Source of the DNA: Marsupella aquatica
Lineage: Eukaryota; Marchantiophyta
Reading direction: 5' to 3'
DNA length: 64,000 nucleotides
NCBI GenBank assembly: GCA_973895155.1
Contig: OZ316897.1
Coordinates: forward strand, 8,494,001-8,558,000
Under the pieces are notes generated by a model. The model ran no database searches. It worked only from the letters and a program-made list of their open reading frames with translations, and was not told the DNA's origin. Shown here piece after piece: positions 46,404-57,200 of the stretch (the first letter of the stretch is position 1; every line of letters begins with the position of its first letter). The position numbers and the translations under genes are program-made.

Positions 46404-47673
46404 GATTGATAAGTGAGGGAGGTCAGTACGGTGCTGAGTGAGCTGAAAGCAATGCGAGACCTTGCCTGATGAGAGAACGGGTGCTGTATGATGAGTGGTA
46501 AGTTACGAGTTACGAGGAGCAGTATAGCCGGAGGAGTTGTAGAGGCTGAATGAATGACCACCGAATGAATGGCCGGATGTGTGGATGGATGGGTACAGCA
46601 CAGCGTAGTCGCCATGCACAACAACATGGACAGCGGTTCCAGCGATCGAGAGAGGAGGAGAAGATCGGTGTACACTACTGCTATTCCTCGGGACGGAACA
46701 GGCAGGGAGGCGCTGGCTGCGAGGAGCTGAGCTGAGAGTAGGATACTCAGTTGTCCATTTCTCAATCGTCTGATACACATCGCATTGCGGAAGATTGTAC
46801 CTTTTTTCACATACGGGTTCTCCACTGAACCAGGAAGCCTAGGAATGTCTGGAAGGCGAGGAATGGGGGCCCAGGGTCTGGTGAGGCGAGTGCTGTGATC
46901 TGGGACATGAGGTAGGGAGGGCCTAGATTGTTGGGCTTATCCAAAGAACGGATTTTTCTTGTTGGTTTGGGAGGAGAAGAGAGAGGAGGGGGGCCAATGT
47001 TCGCTGTGGTACAACTTCTCGGACGAGGAGGGCTATTATACCACTGACATGTGCACTTTAGGAACCTTGTGGGTGAGGTGTGGTTTGGACGAAGACAACG
47101 AGAGAGCAATGTACCTCCTGGCACTGCTCACTTGCTCCACTCCTCCCCAGCCTCCCACCATTGCTGCCTCTGTAGATTCACTTCTCCTCTGGGCTTCTCA
47201 CACTGCCAGACGAAAGCGGCCAGATTTGCGTTTAGTGTAAGAGGAAGAAGGTAATGAAGAAGGCCTCCAGAAGCATGCCAGCAGCGGAAAGAAAGGATCT
47301 TCGAGTTCGCAAGACGAGGATGATGGATAGCTAACATCCCGGCTCTTAGGTAATGAACGTGGGAGCAACGGGAATGTATAGTGTGGGTGTTGGAGTATTG
47401 CAGTGTTCAAGTTACCAATGGATGGCAGCGTTTCCTGAAATGTTTTGTGGGATCGCTGGATGAGTAGGGTAGCTGGATGGGATTGGATAATGAAGACGCC
47501 AATTGCTATGAAGGCTCATTGTGGTGAAGCTTACGCTACAGTAGCGTTTCGATCGTCCTCGGTTATCGGTAGCAGCTGTGTATTCGGTAGCAAGGGTGGA
47601 GCCCTTGTTGAGTAACGCTGGCTTGGTGCCCCCGGGTGGCTAGTCAGCCACGCAGACAGAACGCGGAACGGCC
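45500..47673 (+). promoter_or_regulatory. Long upstream/leader region of the ARF-like gene
   Basis: No B3 or other recognisable protein domain was found in any frame. The region is rich in simple sequence: CAG/GCTG-type triplets at 45,760-46,040, five-base 'gtctc' repeats at 46,242-46,262 and a (GA)n run at 46,365-46,401. Several short open frames could act as upstream ORFs if this is transcribed. The transcription start cannot be placed from sequence. Confidence 0.4.
46365..46401. repeat. (GA)n microsatellite
   Basis: About 18 GA dinucleotides. GA tracts are common in plant promoters and 5' leaders and can bind BPC/BBR factors. That role is inferred from position only. Confidence 0.95.
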
Positions 47674-50600
47674 ATGGATCCCTCTGGAATGCAGAACCGT
47701 TTCTCTGGGGTAAGATTTCTCTTCTCGGTATCTATGTGCCTTACGTAGTCTACGGTCAAAATGCTTCTTTCTCTCCTTAGGTGTCTGTGTGTGTATGTCT
47801 GTCTGTTGGTCTCACTCTTCCTCTTGCCCGTACCCTCTCCCGCGGGGAGGTCATCTCCTACACGGGCTGTTTGTTAGAATGAAATCTCCTCCTACTCTGT
47901 TCTCCTAAACAGCTCGCCTATCAAAAGGGTGAGGTCTTTCAGAGGAAGCGGGTATTACTTGTACTCTACTTATACACTCCACTCCAACCGAGTTTTCTAG
48001 GTGGTTTTGAGGACTCTGTGTGAGAACTCTCAGAGAATGACTGACCTCCTCCGCGGGATAGAACAGACACGTGAGCTTGAGGCCTCAGTTCTTCTGAGAA
48101 GCCGTGCTGTCCATCGAACTGTTGAAAGCAAGTCTGTTTCTCTTTGCTCCATTTTACAAGCAAAATATGAGCTTTGTGGAGGTTATTGAGGCTCGGGGAC
48201 CCATTTTCTCTCGGTGAGCAGTGGTCTTGTATTTTACGAATGAAGGGACCTTCCTTCCTTCGATAATGTCGGAATCATTCACTTGCCATGGTGAAGGCAT
48301 GAAACCACAGTCTGGGAGCTTCTGACGATTAGGTGACCCATGGTTGATTTTGGCCTGAGTCTTGGATGGAAGAGGAAGGATCCCCGGTCTCCGTTATGTA
48401 GAGATTAGCCGAGTGAATGAATATCTTTAACTACTTTACTGTCTGTTTCTAGCGGGGACCTTGACAGCCAGAGGAAGATCCTCTTCACCATCTGATAAAA
48501 TGGTAGCTTTGACACTACTACTTCGCTGAATAATGCACACATGGTTTGATGGGCCGAGACCAGGAGGAGGATGCACATCAATACTGCCGATTCGTTTGTG
48601 CTGTGCTCCGTAGTCTAGAAAGTCCACAGATCCCTCCAGTGATGGTCTATCAGTCCTTTGTGCTCACTTGTCAAGCGGCATTGCCTGATGACATACCGCG
48701 CTCTCCTTCTCACGTTGTCTCTCTATGTTTCTTTTAGCTCCCAGAGAGGCATTTCGATTTCATCTCCTTTTGTGCGACAATCGTGTGGTATTTCCCTAGC
48801 AGATTTTGGTCGACTCCGAGATTGTTATTCTACATTTTCGTCCATCTACGAACTACTAGTACAGAATATCAGATGACTGGGAAACGATTACAGTCCAACT
48901 ACCGATCTCGCGGATGATTTTGATTATACCGACATTGTGGGCTTAGAGTTGAGGGTTTGTGTTACCTTTGTTTTGTTAGTGGACAAGCTAGCGTGAAATG
49001 ACACGGCTTCTCAGTGGCCCATGTCCATTTGAGAGACGTTGAAATGCATCAAATTGTTACGCATACCTTCGTAAAGTCATTCTATTCTCAGATGCTTTCT
49101 TTTGTTTTTCTCAGGGGAAAAGGAGGAGGGATGCCTACTCTGGCGAAGAGGAGGTGGTCCATGACAACCAGAAAATGTCTCGAAGGTGGATGACAGGTCG
49201 GGGAGATGAGATTGATAGCAAGGATCACCTAAGTCAAGTGAACCAGGCTCTCGAATTCCGGGGGATGAGTGTGGATCATTGGATGCGTATGCAGCAGCAG
49301 CAACAGCAGAAGATGGAACCGGCTGCTCCGACAACGCCCCTGAATAACCTCCAGCAGCCTCTGAATTTACAACAGCGAGTCATGGCAACAGCGGCCATCC
49401 ATGATGGTGTGCGAAATGGTGATTCTTCCAAGCAGACACTGCTCCCCCCCACTCAATCTGCACAACAGTTAACCACACCTCAACAATCTGCTCACCAGCA
49501 ACAAATAGGACAAATGAGTCAAATGGGACAAATGGGGCCAATGGGGGTCCAAGCAGGTCAATTGGGTCAGCAGCAGCAGCATATTCAACACCAGCAACAC
49601 ACTGGCCAACAGCAGCAGCAACGCACTGGCCAGCTGCAGCAGCACTCTAATCAGCAGCAAACCTGTTCCAATGGTGTAGCTCAGGTTCACAACAAGTTTC
49701 AGCACCTCAACTCGTCGGAACAACAGATGCAGCAGCAACAAATTCAAATGCCATTTCTGGATATAACCGGCAACTCAACTCGACCTACGTCAACTATGTC
49801 AGCTCTGCCACCCCTACCCATGTCATTCCGACCGCCTCCCATTTTTGCTGAGGCTGATCTGAGGCATTCCCCCACTTCCTCGTCATCCAATCAATATCCA
49901 CTGCAAAATGTGATGTCTCATCAGCAGCAACAGCAGAGATTGCCTCCTCAAGGTAGCACATTGTTGTCTGACCCGGACGAAGATAGGTACTCAAGTATGC
50001 TATCGAACCAAAGCATGCTGTCCAATCAAAGCTCAGTGCTTCAGCAACAGTCATCAAACACAGGAGGAATATCGGGAATCTCAGGAATATCTGGAATATC
50101 TGGAACTTCTAATTCTTTAGTAGGTCTCCAAGATTTGCAAGCATCTGCTGCCTGGTATGCATCTATGAGGGAGCTAGACTCGCAACCACCATCCAATTCT
50201 CGTTTGGGAAGAGCAACCCTCTCAAATTCACAGAATGTTGGGCAAAATGTCAACATTTACTCTTCTCCAACTATGAGTGATCTAACGAGTCAGAGTGGCC
50301 TTGCTCCTCTGCCATATCAGTCATGTCCCTCGGGAACATCATCATTTAGGGAAAGTCCACTGGACCAAGACCAGCTCTTAGGGAGTGACCCACAAAGTCC
50401 TCTTCCGTATGGGGTGGCAGGCTGCTCATCGTCATCTTCTGTGGTGGGGCCGAAGTGTTCACCTTCACCTCTACCAAGGCTAAACAACAAACCTGCTTTT
50501 CAAACCGATTTTCCAAGAAGAGGAGGCATGATGAATGGGCCATATTCTGCATCAAGTAGTGGCCCGGATCTTCTCCTGAATCAGAATATGATGAGCGGTG

Positions 50601-51556
50601 GAAGTGGACTCCTGCCTGATGAGACCTGCTTCGTACAACGTGCACCTCCCATTCCGAAGCGAACTTACACCAAGGTAAACTGCTACCTGCTTTAAAACTA
50701 ATTTTTTTGCATACTTGGGAATACCCATGTCTTCAGTCTATTTGTAAACGACATTGGAGGGCCTAGATTGGCTCAGCCCTTTGCTGCAACTTCCGGGGTT
50801 CGTCTCACTGTCGGTACTAAGTTCTGTGACAGTAAGTTGTCAGGGTAGGATTGCTGTGGGAATGAAGTTATTGTTTGCCCTGGGCATTAGGTTAAATTCG
50901 GAACCCATTGGTGAGTGAGTATTCTGTGTCAACAGTGGAATTACTGCAGACTCGAAATTTGAGGTGTTTTCAATTTTATGTTCTTACGATGATCTGTATT
51001 TGCATGTAGGTCTATAAGATGGGGGCAATTGGAAGGGCGCTGGATGTGACCCGGTTTAGTAATTACACAGAGCTTCGGTGCGAGCTTGCACGGATGTTCA
51101 ATTTAGAAGGGCAGCTGGATCAGAAATCTGGATGGCAACTTGTGTTTCTTGACAACGAAAATGATATTCTCCTTGTTGGTGACGACCCTTGGGAGTAAGT
51201 ATTTGTCACCTTTGGAGGATCTATCACGCCTTCTTGTGCTGAACTTCGAAAGGTTGCGTCATCTAAATTTTTGAGACTAAGCAGTTTTGAGTGGGATTGT
51301 CGTTAGAACCAGTATCGGGGCCTTGGTTTTATTGTCATCAGCCAGAATCCAAAAGTTGATAATGCAGAGATTGGACTCGTAAATTTGCTCAACGTTTTGT
51401 AAATATATTGTTTTTTCTTTTAACATCAATATACTGGGTAGTCACCTGACAGTGAACTGTGGATTTGGTCTTGGCAGTGAATTTGTCACCTCCGTACGTG
51501 GGATTCGCATTTTGTCACCGTCAGAAGTTTTCTACTACATGAATGAAGAGAGGTAA
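47674..51556 (+). CDS. Non-canonical auxin response factor (no B3 domain): Q-rich middle region plus PB1 domain
   Basis: Predicted nuclear auxin-response co-factor of 619 residues. Exons: 47674-47709, 49115-50674, 51010-51194 and 51478-51556, all with GT/AG borders and matching phases. The ATG at 47674 has an in-frame TAG at 47641, so this exon does not extend far upstream. Exon 1 encodes only [12 protein letters not shown]. Exon 2 begins GKRRRD, a probable nuclear signal, then carries a long Gln/Ser/Met-rich region like the activating middle region of class-A ARFs. The PB1 domain starts near residue 528. It keeps the basic face ([16 protein letters not shown]) and the acidic OPCA face ([17 protein letters not shown]), and ends [13 protein letters not shown]-stop. 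No B3 or Aux_resp domain is encoded here or in the upstream 2 kb. B3-less ARFs (ncARF) are known from bryophytes; assignment to that group is my inference. The alternative is a canonical ARF whose B3 exons lie beyond an upstream intron. Confidence 0.88.
47710..49114 (+). other. ARF-like gene intron 1 (1.4 kb)
   Basis: The donor GTAAGA at 47,710 and the pyrimidine-rich acceptor ending CAG at 49,114 are both good. No open segment in phase with both flanking exons shows a recognisable domain, so a hidden DNA-binding exon here is unlikely. Confidence 0.7.
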
Positions 51557-54229
51557 ACCCATGACCCATCGCATCCAGGATCTTTGAAGCAGTACTCATG
51601 CAATCCTCTGGAACTCTGAGCTCCTTTAGTTCCCTGCCAGTTGTCTTCGTTTCAACATTCCAAGTGGGACAAGTTACGAATTCAGTTGTTGTCGTGCAGA
51701 TAACTACAGCTTGGACTGCCAGTCATGATCTCCATGGAAGCAACGACAAACATTTAATATGGCTGCGTCATGTGGACTAGTTGGACCAATGGTGAAGTTG
51801 GAGGGACTACTGTGTCCCTCTGCTTTTTTCCTTCAGCTCCTGAGATCAGTGTGACAAACCTTTTGGCAGGTATACCTTCCTTAAGCTTTGACATAGTGGG
51901 AACACTTTTTAGAGATCATGCCTCTGTATCTTCTTCTTAGTTACAAAACCTGCATGAGTTTAGTTTCCAAGTAGATCTAGGAATTTCCTTGGTTTAATTT
52001 GTCAAAAAGTGTACATTGAACCCGATCACCCCTTGTGTAACTGTTCCCAGCGACCCCCCTTTCTGTTCACATGAGATGAAGAAATCTCTAGAATAAGCTA
52101 GCTGACAGGGTCGTGTACAACTGCGCAGAACCCTCACCCGTTGTAAAAATCTCATTAGGATGAAAGGTGTCAGATGAGTCTCATTAGCAAGGAAGTCCTG
52201 TCAATACCGGACGGCTTGAAATGCTCATCAATGGAGCTCTCTTTGGAAAACCAGCGTCCATCACACATGTTGAATGGTCTGTCGCGTCCGTGTGTTTTCT
52301 TGACTTGAGATCAGCTGAATCCATGCTGCAGTGCTTATATTCTCCAATTGCGTGTCTCCAATCTGGACTCATGTCCCACAGTCAGAACTGGTTGAACTGG
52401 TCTTCCTAAACACTTATATTAGCCCATTTGCCTTTCCATTCTGGCTCCTTGATTTGCGCGAGAAGTGCTTTCACATAAAAATGTTAGGAAGAGATTTTGC
52501 TTTTCTGTTTGTTATGGCGTTGTCACTGGGTCATGCATGACACGCAACTCATTTTGAAATTGGTCACTGACAAAATCATATGAGCTTGGGAAGTTAGAAC
52601 GAGCTGATTGTCCTGACGGATACAAAGCAAGTTGAAGTCCTTGCTTCTGGCCTGTTGGGAGTTGGACCGCGCAATCCCTTCCCAAGTATGATGTACAGGG
52701 CTAGCAGAACTTGACTGACTCCTTGGGTTTGCACTAGTCCAATAACCCTTGTCCTCGGGAATTGAATGTCTCAATGTGTTCTTGCAATAAGCTTATCTTC
52801 TGTACTCCAAATTGGACGCACCTCACTGAATGGCTTTCCGTGACTAGAACCGGACTAGATCAATTTCCTGTTGGCGTTGTTTCCTACCACTCGCGAATCT
52901 GAAGGAAAGCGCAGTTGCAAAATATGAATACTAGTCGATTGATCTTTTATATACGCCGCAAAGAATTCGTAGCACACGTTTGCCGAAAGGGCGATGGGGA
53001 ACTAATCACAGAAGAAGATTGATGCGCCCTGATGTCCAATAATGGATGAAGTCACTCAGTTTCAGAAACCATCATTTTGATGGATGGCTATTGTACAAGA
53101 CAGATCAACCAGTACCTATTTGGCCGGGGGAAAACTTGGTAAAGATAGTTGCCTGACGAGCTATTTGCGTGAGCTATCGACGCGAGTGCCAGTGCGGAAT
53201 AGTTCCGGAGGATGACTGATTTCATTACAGAACTGATGTCAAAGGCAATAACATTCAAGCGAAGCGGATCTCAAACAACTGGCATTCTTGGAGAAAAGGA
53301 TCACAACATACCCAAAACCCTTGACAACATAAAGCTGATCGTGAGAGGCAAGAACTCGTCACTAAGCGCAATGTTTTCTGTAATTGTCAAGACAGTTCTC
53401 AGCTTACCTGAGTGAGTCCCAGTAGCATTGTGACGGTGCACATCGACATCACAGAAAATTGCCGACAACGGTTTGGACTGACGATACATCAGTACGCTAA
53501 TGTAATATACAGAGACTGCAAGCCCAGACATCTCGGGCTACTATGGTTAGAGTGCCAACTCTATCAGAGCAGTCTGCCCAAAACCCAGTATCGAAGTACG
53601 TGCTGCGGCATTAGCCAAGATGAGTTATAGTGCGACAGGTCGTCGACAACACCAGTGTAGTACGAGAAACATTCATCTTTGACAGACTCACTGTAGTGCT
53701 GAAATTCTTACGTAAACTCGAGTACATCGGATCCTCTTCATGCGATCTTCGATTTAAAAATTGCACTTGGTTCACGTGAACCTTACTTGTTACCTGACTT
53801 ACAATCTTTTCACCATAGCTGCCATGTTCATGGATAATTTCGGTGAGCCTGGGAGCACCGGAAAACGCTCATTTCCGCAAGAAAATTAAAATGTGACCGT
53901 TGGGATAGGTGCACCACTGAGAAAATGTAGAAAAAACACATAGGAGAAAACCTAAATTTGTTGTTACATTGACATTGCCCAAATGGGATTTTGAAATTGT
54001 AACAAGTACATGGAGGAATTTCTGTGCGGGGTAATCATGCATCTTCTTCTGAGCTACGTGCATGCCAAATTTGAGCCAAGATCTGCATTACCGAAATTGC
54101 ATTCTATTCGGAGCAATCTGGCCGGACAAGGTCCTTCCCACAGGTAGGCTGAAGGATGTTTACAACCTGTTTGGGTAGGTGAGCCCAAGAATACATGGAT
54201 GGGTGAATTACAATGACGGAGACAAATGA
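51557..54229. other. Convergent intergenic gap, including both 3' UTRs
   Basis: The ARF-like gene ends at 51,556 and the EAF1-like gene's stop is at 54,230-54,232 on the opposite strand. Only short motif-free frames occur between them. No poly(A) signal could be assigned with confidence and no repeat family was recognised. Confidence 0.5.
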
Positions 54230-57200
54230 TTACGATGATGGGGTTTGCTCTGTTGCAACAGTTGAATTGGTAGCAGTACCAGGAGAGATTACCGATGCTG
54301 GACTGCTAGCAGAAACACCACTGCTTGCTGAGTTAGCAGTCGTGGTGGCAGCGGGAGCAGCGGCAGACTTTTGAGGTACTGCAGCAGTGGTCGAAACTGA
54401 CTGTCGAGGCTGCACAAACATCACGACAATTAGTAGATCATTGTGGCAACTCCTTCCAAAGGCTACTTAGAAACACTGACTCAATTATAATGAAGTAGCT
54501 TTGAAACCATCAGCGGCCACTAGATAATCACTCTTTTTTACCACATCACTTCGGTCTCGTGTATTTGGAACTAACTAAGAAAACCAACTTCATACGACAT
54601 CGGTAACAGTTGCTCAAGCCGAATGGGTGGTTGAATTAGCTGGACCGTTACCTGCGCACCAAATGTGGGCACTGTGCTTGCCATTGAAGCCGAATGTCCA
54701 GCAATGGGTTGGGAAATTCCACCCGCTGTGCCAGTTCCCAAGGGTGACACTGGAATTATTGCAACTGTAGAAGATACAGGGACAGGAGGAGGCTTGACTT
54801 GTCCAGCAGTACTCATTGCAATAGACATGGGCAAGTTTCCGTGTTGTTGTTGTTGGTGGTGCTGTAATGGCCGCTGTGCTCCTTGGGCTGTAGGAGTTAT
54901 GGGCCTTGAATTTGCTCCCGGAACCATACCTACTTTTTGTGCTGCCTGCGTAGACTGCTGATGTGATTGGGGAAGCCCACTTATGTTCAGCCCGTGTATG
55001 CTGGAACTTGGCATCCCACTACTACCATTAGGAGAAGTCATGTGCATGCCCGCCGAATTCACAATTGACGGCATCGCTGTTCCTGAATTTCCACTTCTTG
55101 TTAGATTGTATAGTCCAGTAGGCATGGGTGAGACATTCTGCCCAGGCTTCCACTGTGTTGAATGCACTCCACCAGGGCTAGAGTTGCCCGAAGGTGTGAT
55201 CACTGAGGCACCGGTAGGTGTGCCCATCATGCTCATGGAAGTAGCCATACTCGTCCCTATAGGATATGTCACATGTCCTCCAGATTGAGCAGCAATTTGT
55301 GGAGGGATCTGTCCCTGTAGAGACGTGCCATTCTTTACAAGTTGTTGGCCAGAGACCTGAACCCCACCAATATTTGATCCCGGCTGGCGTTGTTGGAGTC
55401 TCCTCTGCCCAGACTGCTGAGGTTGAGTCTGCTGCTGGGGCTGTCTTCGTGATTGTGACTGCTGCTGCTGCGAAGTAGTAATTTGAGACGGCTGAGATGA
55501 TGGTGACAGTTGCTGCTGCTGAGCTGGAAGTCCTGGTGTTGATGGGGACTGCTGGGAGTGAGAAGGATGCAGTGACGGGGATGCTTGCGGTTGCTTCGAA
55601 GGCAAGGCCATTTGTGATGGTTGTTGAAGAACCTTCTGCTGCTGTCCAACTGATCCCGGGCTGGCAGATCCTCCTGCCACTGCTTGATTCTGCTGAGCTT
55701 GCTGCATCGGTCCTGCTTGAGCTGTCATGCCTTGAGAGTTTCCTTGCGAAAGTTGCTTCCCCATGGACATGGGCCCTTGAGGTTGGATGGGCCGTTGACC
55801 TGGTATGGAGTGAGAGATTGCCTGCCCTGGCAGTTGCTGCGCAATTTGATTTCCAAGAGCTACCTGTCCTGGCAACATACTAGATTGCCCAGGTTGTGAT
55901 GGAAGAGGCTGCTGCATCATCATGCTCCCTCGGGCAGCAGAAACCTTGGAACCCCTAGCGGGTTGTTGTTGCTGTTGCTGTTGTTGCTGCTGTTGCTGTT
56001 GCTGCTGTTGTTGCTGCTGTTGCAGAGCTTGTGCTGACTGTTGCAAATGCTGATGCTTCTGATGTGATTGCTTGGGTTGTTGTACCTTGTTGGACTGTAC
56101 AGAAAGCTGTGGAACCTGCCCAGATGGTTGTGATTGCTGTTGAGATTGTGACTGTGATTGCGACAAGGTTTGATGCTGCTGCTGATGGAGATGATTGGAT
56201 GGCAGTGGCATTGAGGGAGATGCCATAGGCTGCATAGGTGACGACGGACGAGGTAGACCAGGCTGCTGGGTCCCTTGTTGCTGCATCTGCTGCTGCTTTT
56301 GCAGAGCAAGCTGTTGTTGCGGGAGCAAATGTTGGTGCTGTTGCATGTGAGCCTGCTGTGGCAGTACAAGATGTTGCTGAGACATAGCATGTTGTAGTTG
56401 TTGCTGTTGCAATGGCAGGGAATGGGAAGCAGGTTGCTGCTGGAGTTGTTGCTGCAGCAATCTTTGCTTATGCTGCTGCTGCAATTGCTGACGCTCTTTG
56501 AAAATCCTAGCTGCCAGCAAGTGGTGTTGCTGTTGGTTTGGAAGTTGTGGAGTGGGGAAATTTTGTGATGGTGCAGGGATCAAGGAAGTAGACGGATCTC
56601 TGTTGAGAGTGTTCAAGTGTGTTTGTGCTTCTGCATTGCCTTGTGCTGCCTGATGTTGCAATTCTTGCATCAATAGCCTTTGCTCCTCACTGGTTCGCAC
56701 CGGCTGTCAAAACAAACATCAAACGACGGAAATGAAAAATATCGTACATCCTCATGTGAAACACGCCTCAATGTCAACAAAATCAAAAGCTCAGATTCAT
56801 TAATTTGCCCACAAATAGAGGAATCAACTCTAGTATTACAGAATTTATAGCTTACCCTGCCCATCTGATCCCTCGGTCTTCTCATTGAATTAACCTGACT
56901 GGGAACACCTGATGGACCAACGCCGGACCCTGCTGAACCCACCATACCAACTCCTCCAGGCGGTAGCATGGTTCCCAGAGTGGGTGAGCCCATACCAGAC
57001 ACTCCAGGAGAGCCCATCCCTGGCAGACCAGCTCTAGTCAACGACATGCCTCTGCTCAATCCACCCATCATTCCCACACTGTTGCCTGTAGCTAACATAG
57101 GTACAGCGCAGTCATTTGGATTGGGTAAAGCCATCATGGGCAAACCAGCAGTTACAGATGGTCCAGGAACTGGAAGACGTCGGGCTGCCATAGCCTGCGC

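Noticed and set aside
45603-47600. Possible upstream exons encoding an ARF B3 domain
   Set aside because: All frames were read for B3 and Aux_resp motifs; none was found, only simple-sequence peptides.
48001-48737. Short frames inside ARF-like intron 1
   Set aside because: No domain, and the exon1-exon2 junction is in phase without them.
54665-55883. Long plus-strand frames opposite the EAF1 tail
   Set aside because: Antisense readings of Gln-rich codons (giving Cys/Val/Ala-rich peptides), not genes.
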